Of a stretch of DNA of 64,000 nt, positions 25,700-32,763 are shown piece by piece. The stretch lies in the NCBI RefSeq assembly GCF_013390595.1, contig NZ_JACAWV010000008.1, positions 744,001-808,000 of the forward strand, written 5' to 3'. The notes under the pieces are model-generated. The model saw nothing but the letters and a program-made list of their open reading frames with translations, searched no databases and was not told the origin of the DNA. The position numbers and the translations under genes are program-made. Position 1 is the stretch's first letter. The number at the start of each line of letters is the position of its first letter. This DNA is from Rhizobium sp. RM (GTDB taxonomy: Bacteria > Pseudomonadota > Alphaproteobacteria > Rhizobiales > Rhizobiaceae).

Positions 25700-26426
25700 A
25701 AAACGCAGACTTTCTGGAAAATTCTGGCGTCTGGTGGAAGCGCAACACCAGGTGTCCACCATGAAACTCGTTGACACGGTGGATGAGCAGTCTTTGCTGG
25801 AAGACATACTGGAGACAAGCAAGCGTTCGTTTCCACCGGAATGCGCTGGTCTGGATTATCTTCTCGCGACGCCGTTTCGGTATGGGGCTGCTTATCCCTA
25901 TGGGTCACGCTTCAGGAGGGCGGGGTTCACCGAAGGTGTATATTATGCCGCGGCACGCGTGGAGACGGCGCTGGCTGAAATGGCTTTCTATCGGCTGCTG
26001 TTCTATGCGGAGTCGCCCGGTACGCCGCTTCCGGCAAATCCTGCAGAGTATACCGCTTTCGCGGCGGTCATAACGACGGAATCAGCATTGGATCTGACCA
26101 AGCCGGAGCTTTCCCGAGACGCGGCTTTCTGGACGAGCCTCACCAACTACGAACCGTGCCAGGCACTTGCCGATGCGGCGCGTCAGGCAAACGTTGAAGC
26201 CATCCTCTATCAGTCGGTGCGCGACCCTGATGCCGGACTGAACATTGCCTTGCTGACGGCACGTGGGTTTGCGGAGAAGATGCCTGTGGAGCGTGGAAGT
26301 TGGCGCATAAGGCTTTCGAAAGCCGGGGTGCAGGCGCTGTCTGAGTTTCCGATGCGGAGAATTGGTTTCTCCGCATCGGATTTTGCTGCCGATGCACGCC
26401 TTGCGGCGCTTTTGGGTAGGGCTTGA
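25659..26426 (+). CDS. RES-domain toxin (NAD+-depleting)
   Basis: This 255-residue protein is the toxin partner of the Xre/DUF2384 antitoxin before it. The RES-named residues are visible: Arg in FRYGAAYPYGSRFRRAG, Glu in VETALAEMAFYR, and Ser in EAILYQSVRDP. Related toxins (MbcT, Res of Photorhabdus and Pseudomonas) degrade NAD+ by hydrolysis or phosphorolysis. It starts inside the antitoxin gene (41-base overlap) without a strong ribosome site of its own, which favours less toxin than antitoxin. The reading frame is intact, so the pair is probably functional. It is slightly longer than many RES toxins. Confidence 0.88.
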   Translation: MSFPTWTLAALLSEKRRLSGKFWRLVEAQHQVSTMKLVDTVDEQSLLEDILETSKRSFPPECAGLDYLLATPFRYGAAYPYGSRFRRAGFTEGVYYAAARVETALAEMAFYRLLFYAESPGTPLPANPAEYTAFAAVITTESALDLTKPELSRDAAFWTSLTNYEPCQALADAARQANVEAILYQSVRDPDAGLNIALLTARGFAEKMPVERGSWRIRLSKAGVQALSEFPMRRIGFSASDFAADARLAALLGRA

Positions 26427-26428
26427 TA

Positions 26429-26851
26429 TCAGTTCTGGGAAAGACGTTCGCGCAGCTTTTCTTCTTGCTCGATTATCTCAGGTGTTAGTCCTGCGCCGAA
26501 ATCCTCCATTTGCAAAAATGGGCGGATTTCAATTTCGCTGCGTTCCGGCATCGGGTTCGGACAACGCTTCACCCAGGACACGGCTTCTTCCAGATCCTTC
26601 ACCTCCCAGATCCAGAAGCCCGCAACGATTTCATTGGTATGTGGGAAGGGGCCGTCGACAACGGTGCGGGTGTCGCCGTCGAAGACAACGCGTTTGCATT
26701 TCGCCGTGGGCTTCAGTCCTTCACCAGCAACCATGATGCCGGCATTGACGAGTTCCTCGTTGAATTTGCCCATGGCTTCCATGAGTTCGGTCGATGGCAT
26801 TACGCCATCCTCGCTGCTTTTTGTTGCTTTCACGAAAACGATCACGCGCAT
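26429..26851 (-). CDS. YciI-family (DGPF domain) protein
   Basis: This is a 140-residue protein with the YciI/DGPF fold: MRVIVFVKATKSSEDG at the start, VVDGPFPHTNEIVAGFWIWEV (the DGPF element) in the middle and EIEIRPFLQMEDFG near the end. These small ferredoxin-like proteins often accompany ECF sigma factors and stress operons; their biochemical role is largely unknown. Of two ATGs, the second (26851) has GGAGGAG at normal spacing. It is next to a MarR gene and the DUF899-DUF1579-VOC cluster, a frequent association. Its stop lies two bases from that of the converging RES toxin. Confidence 0.85.
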   Translation of the reverse strand: MRVIVFVKATKSSEDGVMPSTELMEAMGKFNEELVNAGIMVAGEGLKPTAKCKRVVFDGDTRTVVDGPFPHTNEIVAGFWIWEVKDLEEAVSWVKRCPNPMPERSEIEIRPFLQMEDFGAGLTPEIIEQEEKLRERLSQN

Positions 26852-26935
26852 TATCATTCTCCTCCGGTTTGAATCTGCGATTACGTTGTTGATGAAACGC
26901 CCTGGGGCCGAGTGGGTTTCCTGGGTTCTTTCTGT

Positions 26936-27382
26936 TCAGCCAAGGTCGATGAGATCGCGGCGCAGGCGGTCTGGATCGCCACTGCCAATTTTCGCTTCAA
27001 TTTCGCCATGTGTTTTTTCCCAGATAGGGAGAGCCTCCGAAAGGACAGCCATTCCTTCTGTCGTCAGACGCAGTCGTTTGCCGCGTTTGTCCTTCGGGTC
27101 CTGTTCAATGCTGACCAATCCACGCCGTTCGAGCGGTTTCAGGGCGGCCGTCAGTGTGGTGCGGTCCATCGCCAGAAGATTGGCCACCGGCCCCATGGGG
27201 GGCGGTTCGGGGCGGTTGAGCGACATCAGCAGAGAGAATTGCCCGTTGGTTATCCCTGCCGGCTTCAGCGCGTTGTCGAATAGCCGGGCGAGCGCTCGCG
27301 CCGCACGTTGCGCATGCAGGCAAAGGCACGCGTCGCGCACAAAAAGGGTTGCCGAAAAAGGAATCAGGGCTGCGTTTGACAT
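26936..27382 (-). CDS. MarR-family regulator of the DUF899 cluster
   Basis: This is a 148-residue protein with a winged helix: ITNGQFSLLMSLNRPEPPPMGPVANLLAMDRTTLTAALKPL, then wing DPKDKRGKRLRLT. Several Cys near the N-terminus (RDACLCLHAQRAARAL) could make it redox-responsive, although this is only a guess. It is divergent from the DUF899 gene at 27533, with the perfect palindrome GTTGATATCAAC between them. It is the likely repressor of DUF899-DUF1579-VOC, and possibly of the YciI gene that follows it on the same strand about 80 bases downstream. Confidence 0.85.
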   Translation of the reverse strand: MSNAALIPFSATLFVRDACLCLHAQRAARALARLFDNALKPAGITNGQFSLLMSLNRPEPPPMGPVANLLAMDRTTLTAALKPLERRGLVSIEQDPKDKRGKRLRLTTEGMAVLSEALPIWEKTHGEIEAKIGSGDPDRLRRDLIDLG

Positions 27383-27393
27383 GCTGTAAATAT

Positions 27394-27405
27394 GTTGATA
27401 TCAAC
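27394..27405. promoter_or_regulatory. MarR operator-like palindrome GTTGATATCAAC
   Basis: A perfect 12-bp palindrome lies 11 bases upstream of the marR ATG, with A/T-rich flanks (TAAATAT on the left, GTAATTA on the right). A dimeric MarR protein encoded alongside is the obvious candidate ligand. The position would block its own transcription and perhaps that of the rightward cluster. Confidence 0.65.
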
Positions 27406-27532
27406 GTAATTAGTCAAGCGGAACTTGCGGCCGCGTTTGCGGTTATTGCGAGGTGCGTGTGACGACGCAGGGCGTGAAGGCGGGCCAAACCTTGCCTTTC
27501 GCGCTAAAGGACAGATCCAAGGAGGAAAGATC

Positions 27533-28264
27533 ATGTCTCATCCCGTCGTATCGAAAGAGGAATGGCTGGCGGCGCGCCGCGATCTGCTGGTGAAAGAGAA
27601 GGAACTGACGCGGGCACGTGACCGGCTGAACGAAGCCCGTCGCGCCTTGCCATGGGAGCCGGTTGCGGAAGACTACGTTTTCGACGCGCCCTCAGGCCCG
27701 AAGTCGCTCAGTGAACTCTTCGGAAAATGCAGTCAGCTTATCGTTTATCACTTCATGCTGGCACCTGACTGGGAAGAGGGGTGCACGGGGTGTTCGTTCC
27801 TTGCCGATCATATCGACGGCGCCGTCATTCACCTGAAACATGCCGATGCCAACTTCGTCGCCGTATCGCGCGCCCCGCTCGAAAAGATCGAGGCGTACAA
27901 AAAACGCATGGGATGGAAGTTCCCGTGGGTTTCCTCGAATGGCAACGAATTCAACTTCGATTACCGGGTTTCGTTTCGGGATGAGGACATCGCATCTGGC
28001 ACCATCACCTACAATTACCGGGACATGCCCGCGGAGGAAGGCCTGAATGAAATGCCCGGTTTCAGCATTTTCGTGAAGGGCGAGGATGGCAAGATCTATC
28101 ACAGCTATTCCACCTACGCGCGCGGCGCGGAAGAGACTTTGGGCACGATGATGATGCTCGATCTCGTTCCGAAAGGCCGCAATGAGGAGGAGATTATGGA
28201 TTGGGTGCGCAGGCATGACCAGTACGAGGACCAGCCGAAGGCTGCGGCCGCTTGCTGCCACTGA
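27533..28264 (+). CDS. DUF899 thioredoxin-like protein
   Basis: This is a 243-residue protein. Residues 1-50 are helical and charged; then comes a thioredoxin-like domain with LIVYHFMLAPDWEEGCTGCSFLADHIDG, where the CTGC motif resembles a redox-active pair, and later VSRAPLEKIEAYKKRMGWKFPWVSS. DUF899 proteins are widespread in soil bacteria and suggested to be stress- or pollutant-linked oxidoreductases; no activity is firmly established to my knowledge. AAGGAGG precedes the ATG. It is the first gene of a rightward cluster under the divergent MarR, followed after 22 bases by DUF1579. The C-terminus ends with CCH. Confidence 0.9.
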   Translation: MSHPVVSKEEWLAARRDLLVKEKELTRARDRLNEARRALPWEPVAEDYVFDAPSGPKSLSELFGKCSQLIVYHFMLAPDWEEGCTGCSFLADHIDGAVIHLKHADANFVAVSRAPLEKIEAYKKRMGWKFPWVSSNGNEFNFDYRVSFRDEDIASGTITYNYRDMPAEEGLNEMPGFSIFVKGEDGKIYHSYSTYARGAEETLGTMMMLDLVPKGRNEEEIMDWVRRHDQYEDQPKAAAACCH

Positions 28265-28286
28265 AAAAAAGGGAGGAGGACCCCTC

Positions 28287-28781
28287 ATGGAAATGGAAAG
28301 TGCCAAGCCGCAGAAAGAACATGAGTTTCTTAATCGCATCGTCGGCGATTGGGTAATGGTTTCAAGCACTGGTCACGACGACTATGACGCAGAAGATCCC
28401 GAGCAGGTTTTTACTGAAAAGGTCCGCTCTATCGGTGGCCTGTGGGTGGTTGGTGAAGGCTCCGGGAAAATGCCTGACGGTACGCCGATGAAAGCCGTGA
28501 TTACGGTTGGCTACGATCCGGTCAAAGGCAATTTCGTCGGCACCTGGATCGGTTCGATGATGTCCAATCTCTGGGTCTATAATGGCTGGCTGGAGGCGGA
28601 TGGAAAGACGTTGACGCTCGAATCCGAGGGGCCGGCTTTCGACGGTTCAAATCGCACCGACACCTACCGCGATGTCCTGACATTGCATGATGACAACCAC
28701 CGCAGCTTTTCCGGCAGTGTCAAAAAGCCGGACGGCAGTTTCGAGATCTTCATGACCTCGGAATTTCGCCGAAAGACCTGA
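28287..28781 (+). CDS. DUF1579 protein
   Basis: This 164-residue protein begins MEMESAKPQKEHEFLNRIVGDWVM and has IGGLWVVGEGSGKMPDGTPMKAVITVGYDP and GTWIGSMMSNLWVYNGWL. This is the DUF1579 pattern: a lipocalin-like beta barrel with repeated G-W motifs. Such proteins may bind small hydrophobic molecules; no enzyme activity is known to me. GGGAGGAGG stands before the ATG. It lies 22 bases after DUF899 and is probably co-transcribed with it; the VOC gene follows 101 bases on. Confidence 0.88.
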   Translation: MEMESAKPQKEHEFLNRIVGDWVMVSSTGHDDYDAEDPEQVFTEKVRSIGGLWVVGEGSGKMPDGTPMKAVITVGYDPVKGNFVGTWIGSMMSNLWVYNGWLEADGKTLTLESEGPAFDGSNRTDTYRDVLTLHDDNHRSFSGSVKKPDGSFEIFMTSEFRRKT

Positions 28782-28882
28782 AGAAATCCAAAGCGAACGC
28801 TGCACGAGACACCTTGAAACCGTAGGGCAGAGCGCGCTGCGGTTCCTCACCCGAAAGCCTGTCCAATATCCGGAGAAAACCG

Positions 28883-29662
28883 ATGTCTGATACGCATGGA
28901 AAGTTCATATGGGTGGAACTGATGACACCCGATACCGATGCGGCTGGCCGTTTCTACAGTCATGTCGTTGGCTGGCAGCTCAAGGATTTCGGCTCGCCGG
29001 ATATGGCCTACACCATCTTCGAAGCCAACGGCAAAGGCATGGGCGGGATGATGGAACTGACCGACGCCTTCAAATCGCAAGGTATTCCTCCGAACTGGAC
29101 GGCCTATGTCGCGGTAGACGATGTCGATGCATCTGCGAGACAGTTTGCGGAAAAGGGCGGATCGGTCATGCGCCAGCCGGAAGACATTCCTGAGATCGGC
29201 CGTTTTGCCGTGGTTGTCGATCCCTTCGGCGCCGTGCTCTGCATCATGACGCCGTTGCCGATGGATACCGGTGAGTTTCCGGTGGATACCCAGAGCCTTC
29301 AAGGGCATGTTGGCTGGTACGAACTGTTCACAGACAATGTCGACGAGGCAATGGCCTTTTACGGTGCGGTTTTCGGCTGGACCAAGGACCATGATTTCGA
29401 CATGGGCGAAATGGGACCATACCGCATCTTCGCGCACAACGGCAAAGCAGTCGGTGGCATAATGAAGCGGATGCCGCAAATTCCCGTGTGCCATTGGGGT
29501 TACTATTTCAATGTCGACGGCATCGATGACGCGATAACCCGTGTCAGCACCGGTGGCGGCAAGGTCGTCAACGGTCCGATGGAAGTTCCCGGCGAAAGCT
29601 GGATCGTCAACTGCCAGGACCCGCAGGGCGCCTTCTTCTCGCTCGTGTCACAGAAGAAATAA
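28883..29662 (+). CDS. Two-module VOC (glyoxalase/bleomycin-resistance fold) protein
   Basis: This is a 259-residue protein made of two VOC modules in tandem. The first (residues 1-125) starts GKFIWVELMTPDTDAAGRFYSHVVGWQ, the second (about 135-259) starts GHVGWYELFTDNVDEAMAFYGAVFGW. Each ends with a DPFGAVLCIM or DPQGAFFSLV element. The duplicated fold usually forms one metal- or ligand-binding cup. Possible roles are drug binding, dioxygenase or isomerase activity; none can be assigned. It lies downstream of DUF899 and DUF1579, likely in one stress-response unit, and is followed by a strong hairpin. Confidence 0.88.
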   Translation: MSDTHGKFIWVELMTPDTDAAGRFYSHVVGWQLKDFGSPDMAYTIFEANGKGMGGMMELTDAFKSQGIPPNWTAYVAVDDVDASARQFAEKGGSVMRQPEDIPEIGRFAVVVDPFGAVLCIMTPLPMDTGEFPVDTQSLQGHVGWYELFTDNVDEAMAFYGAVFGWTKDHDFDMGEMGPYRIFAHNGKAVGGIMKRMPQIPVCHWGYYFNVDGIDDAITRVSTGGGKVVNGPMEVPGESWIVNCQDPQGAFFSLVSQKK

Positions 29663-29678
29663 TCTCCCGCCGTTTATG

Positions 29679-29707
29679 TCTCTTCCCGGTCTTTCCCCGG
29701 GAAGAGA
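29679..29707. terminator. Bidirectional terminator hairpin
   Basis: An 11-bp perfect stem (TCTCTTCCCGG / CCGGGAAGAGA) with a 7-base loop stands between the convergent VOC and LysR genes. A clean T-run is missing, but the stem is strong. Confidence 0.7.
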
Positions 29708-29719
29708 TCGGCACGCCGG

Positions 29720-30616
29720 TCATCGACCTCTCGGAAGCCGGACATGGTCTATGAAGGCGCGCAGCTTGGGGGCAAGATTGCGTCGGTTCGGATAATAGAG
29801 ATAGAAGCCCGCAAAAGTCGGCGAGAACTCTTCCAGCATGGCAACGAGTTGGCCATTTGCGAGATAGGGTGCAAATGTCTCCTCCATTCCAAATGTAATT
29901 CCAGCGCCTGCACAGGCGAGTTTGGTCATCAACTGCATGTCATTGGTGGTCAATTCCGGCTCGACCGCGACGGCGAATTCGCGACCGTTTTCCGCAAACT
30001 CCCAGCGATAGGGCGCAGCGCCTGGACGGGGCCGCCAGCCAATACACTTGTGACGTATCAGGTCACGCGGATGGCTGAGCAGAGCAAAGCGTGCCGCATA
30101 ATCTGGCGAGCAGACCGCAAGTTGGCGCTGTTCAGATGACACCGGCACGGCAATCATGTCCTGCTCGATCAGTTCGCCGAGGCGCACGCCGGCATCGTAA
30201 TGCTCAGCGACGATATCAAATTCCTCGTCGGTTACGGTGATATCCAGTTGCACCTGTGGGTGTGCTTCGGCAAACCCCGCAAGCAACGGGCCGGACAGAA
30301 AGCGTTCGGCAATCGAGGAAACGGCGAGCCGCAATTGTCCCCGCGCGGTTTGGCTGAGCGATGAAGCTGCCTGGGCTGCCTGGACAAGATTGGCAATAGA
30401 GGGAGAGACTTCTGCATATAGCTTTTGTCCTGCCTCCGTCAGACTCACGCTCCGCGTGGTTCGTTGCACCAGCGCAATCCCCATCGTTTCCTCGAGCTTG
30501 CGAATGGTCTGGCTAATGGCAGATCGGGTCACGCCCAGGCGGTCAGCGGCAGCGCGGAAATTCCGTTCATCCGCCACCATGCAGAAAATCGAAATCGCAT
30601 TGAGATCAATGTTCAT
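29720..30616 (-). CDS. LysR-family regulator
   Basis: This is a 298-residue protein. The N-terminal helix-turn-helix is typical: AAADRLGVTRSAISQTIRKLEETMGIALVQRTTRSVSLTEAG. The effector-binding domain follows (from about residue 88). It is divergent from the SDR gene at 30744, which it probably activates together with the Atu4866-like gene. The sequence resembles the CrgA/AaeR-like LysR group that often controls neighbouring SDR or aldo/keto reductase genes. The inducer is unknown. Confidence 0.88.
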   Translation of the reverse strand: MNIDLNAISIFCMVADERNFRAAADRLGVTRSAISQTIRKLEETMGIALVQRTTRSVSLTEAGQKLYAEVSPSIANLVQAAQAASSLSQTARGQLRLAVSSIAERFLSGPLLAGFAEAHPQVQLDITVTDEEFDIVAEHYDAGVRLGELIEQDMIAVPVSSEQRQLAVCSPDYAARFALLSHPRDLIRHKCIGWRPRPGAAPYRWEFAENGREFAVAVEPELTTNDMQLMTKLACAGAGITFGMEETFAPYLANGQLVAMLEEFSPTFAGFYLYYPNRRNLAPKLRAFIDHVRLPRGR

Positions 30617-30743
30617 TGGTTAGAAAATCTACCCATTAAGTTAAGGATTGAGACGGTTATCACGACAATGCCAACGAATTATCTTCCTTGCAACGGCGCT
30701 GTTCCAGGAAACGGGTGGCGCCGCAACACGAAGGAGATCAATC

Positions 30744-31466
30744 ATGGCATTGAACAAAGTCGTTCTCATCACCGGCGCATCCAGCGGCATCGGGGTGGGT
30801 ATTGCCCGCGAACTCGCGAGTGCTGGTGCAAAACTCGTGCTGGGCGCCCGACGTATGGACCGTCTTGAAGCACTGGCCCAGGAGCTTCGCCAGACTGGTG
30901 CGGAGGTAATCGCGCATCCGCTGAACGTCACGGACAGACAAAGCGTCGCCGAGTTCGCCGACGTCGGCCGAAAGGCCTTTGGGCAGGTCGACGTCATCGT
31001 CAACAATGCGGGCGTCATGCCTCTTTCGCTCATGTCTTCCCTCAAGGTCGATGAGTGGGACCGCATGATCGATGTCAACATCAAGGGGGTTCTCTACGGC
31101 ATTGCCGCCGTACTGCCTGATATGACCAGCCGCAAGTCCGGACAGATCATCAATATTGCCTCGATCGGCGCTCTGGCAGTGTCGCCGACCGCTGCTGTGT
31201 ATTGCGCGACGAAATATGCCGTTCGCGCCATTTCCGATGGATTGCGCCAGGAGAACAAGGACATTCGCGTCACCTGCATTCACCCCGGCGTCGTCGAGAG
31301 TGAACTGGCCGACAGCATCACCGATCCGGCAGCGGCGGATTTGATGAAGACCTACCGGGCAATTGCCTTGAAGCCGGACGCGATTGGTCGCGCCGTTCGA
31401 TATGCGATCGAGCAGCCGGGCGATGTAGATGTGAACGAGATCGTCGTTCGCCCGACAGCAGCATGA
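30744..31466 (+). CDS. Short-chain dehydrogenase/reductase
   Basis: This is a 240-residue classical SDR: cofactor motif TGASSGIG, an Arg in LGARRMDRL favouring NADP(H), NNAG, a catalytic Ser in IASIGAL and YCATK with Tyr/Lys. The ATG at 30744 follows GAAGGAGATCAATC. It reduces a ketone or aldehyde or oxidises an alcohol; the substrate is not evident. It is downstream of the divergent LysR gene and 10 bases before the Atu4866-like gene, so the two are one transcript. Confidence 0.88.
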   Translation: MALNKVVLITGASSGIGVGIARELASAGAKLVLGARRMDRLEALAQELRQTGAEVIAHPLNVTDRQSVAEFADVGRKAFGQVDVIVNNAGVMPLSLMSSLKVDEWDRMIDVNIKGVLYGIAAVLPDMTSRKSGQIINIASIGALAVSPTAAVYCATKYAVRAISDGLRQENKDIRVTCIHPGVVESELADSITDPAAADLMKTYRAIALKPDAIGRAVRYAIEQPGDVDVNEIVVRPTAA

Positions 31467-31476
31467 GGACGGCGCC

Positions 31477-31809
31477 ATGAAATCGAGGCTTCCATCCATG
31501 CTTGGCACAGCGATGTTTCTTGCGGTCTCATCTGCGACGGCGAGCCCGGAGACCGGACAGGGACGATCGCAAGTGCCCCACCCTTATATCGGCATGTGGG
31601 TGACAGGCGACGGTCACATCAGGCAGGAGCTGTTGCCGAACGGTCGATATGACGAAGCCCGTGGACAACGGCAAAGCGCCTATCAGGGTCGCTACGAGGT
31701 CTCCGGCAACCGCATCTTCTACTGGGATGACACCGGCTTCACCGCCGACGGCGAGTTCATCGACGACGTGCTGCATCACGGCGGCATGATTTTCTATCGC
31801 GAGAAATGA
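31477..31809 (+). CDS. Atu4866-family secreted protein
   Basis: This is a 110-residue protein with an N-terminal signal peptide (MLGTAMFLAVSSATA) and then a compact domain: HPYIGMWVTGDGHIRQELLPNGRYDEARG, YQGRYEVSGNRIFYWDDTGFTADGEF and HHGGMIFYR. It matches the Atu4866 family, named from A. tumefaciens, a small beta-barrel resembling lipocalin-like folds with no assigned function. Placed right after an SDR and under a LysR regulator, it may bind or process the same compound in the periplasm. A terminator follows. Confidence 0.82.
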   Translation: MKSRLPSMLGTAMFLAVSSATASPETGQGRSQVPHPYIGMWVTGDGHIRQELLPNGRYDEARGQRQSAYQGRYEVSGNRIFYWDDTGFTADGEFIDDVLHHGGMIFYREK

Positions 31810-31823
31810 TGCGATCAACCACG

Positions 31824-31855
31824 CCGCCTGCGTAAAGCAGGCGGTGTGTTTGTTT
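31824..31855. terminator. Bidirectional terminator
   Basis: CCGCCTGC / GCAGGCGG with a GTAAA loop is followed rightward by TGTGTTTGTTT. It ends the SDR-Atu4866 unit and probably also the converging metallo-beta-lactamase gene. Confidence 0.82.
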
Positions 31856-32717
31856 ATATCGAAATGATCAGGCCATCCCGGCCGACATGCAAAGGCCCAT
31901 CAAAGACAGACGACACGGCACGTTGCCAATGCTCCTCTTGGAAATCCGGATCGTCAGACGGAATAAGATGGTGAAGCGCGAGAGCTTTCACATTGGCATC
32001 GCGTGCCAACCGTGCGGCATCCGCCGCAGTCGTATGTGATCTGAGCAGGTGCTTCAGTAGCCGGTCGTCGCCATTGTCGACACGGGCGACCAAGGCTTCT
32101 ATACCCTCGCGCAGCATCGCCTCATGAATGAGGAGGTCAGCGTTTCTGGCAAAATCGGCGAGGGCAGGCAGGTAAGCGGTATCACCGGAAAACACGATGC
32201 GTCGGCCTCTAGCCTCGAACGCAAGTGCATAACTTTCTTTCAGCGGTGGATGCTCATTCAACATCGCACGGACCTGCAAGGTTCCGTTGTCGAAGAACGG
32301 CCCCTCATGAATAGCCTTTACGACCACGAGGTCGCGCAGGTCGGGACGTCCTTCATCCTCGATGCGCAGGTCGATATCATCCCGCATCGACTCGAAGAAA
32401 TGTATGCAGTAGCGGTTCAGACCTTCTGGGCCGTAGATGGTCACAGGTGTTTTGAGACCGGCAGTCCAGGCTGTGTGCAACAGCGGACCGAGTTCCAGAT
32501 AATGATCGGAATGAAGGTGGGTTATGAAGATCAGCGAAATGTCCTTGAGGGACATGCCCTGATCGACCAGTCCGCGTGTGACGCCGAGGCCGCAATCGAC
32601 GATTACCGTCTGGTTGGCAAGCGACAGCAGGCTGGATGTGGGGTTGGTCGAACCCGGCCGGATGGCCGGCCCGCCCTTGGTGCCCAAAAGCGCGACGTAG
32701 TCACCGTTTGGCGTCAT
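31854..32717 (-). CDS. Metallo-beta-lactamase-fold hydrolase (RNase Z-like)
   Basis: This is a 287-residue protein with THLHSDHYLELGPL (HxHxDH metal site), an NEHPPLKESYALAFEARGRRIVFSGDTAYLP segment (second His and bridging Asp) and a C-terminal ALHHLIPSD (third His). The layout is like RNase Z/ElaC and related phosphodiesterases, but the tRNA-binding arm is not evident. A role in hydrolysing an aryl ester or other small substrate is as likely as RNA processing. It is isolated; its start ATG at 32717 stands 46 bases from the HerA-like gene's stop, so both could share a leftward transcript. Confidence 0.85.
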   Translation of the reverse strand: MTPNGDYVALLGTKGGPAIRPGSTNPTSSLLSLANQTVIVDCGLGVTRGLVDQGMSLKDISLIFITHLHSDHYLELGPLLHTAWTAGLKTPVTIYGPEGLNRYCIHFFESMRDDIDLRIEDEGRPDLRDLVVVKAIHEGPFFDNGTLQVRAMLNEHPPLKESYALAFEARGRRIVFSGDTAYLPALADFARNADLLIHEAMLREGIEALVARVDNGDDRLLKHLLRSHTTAADAARLARDANVKALALHHLIPSDDPDFQEEHWQRAVSSVFDGPLHVGRDGLIISI

Positions 32718-32763
32718 GAAATCTCCGGAAGGTCAGGCGGCTATCGTGCCGCCTTCCGTTTTC

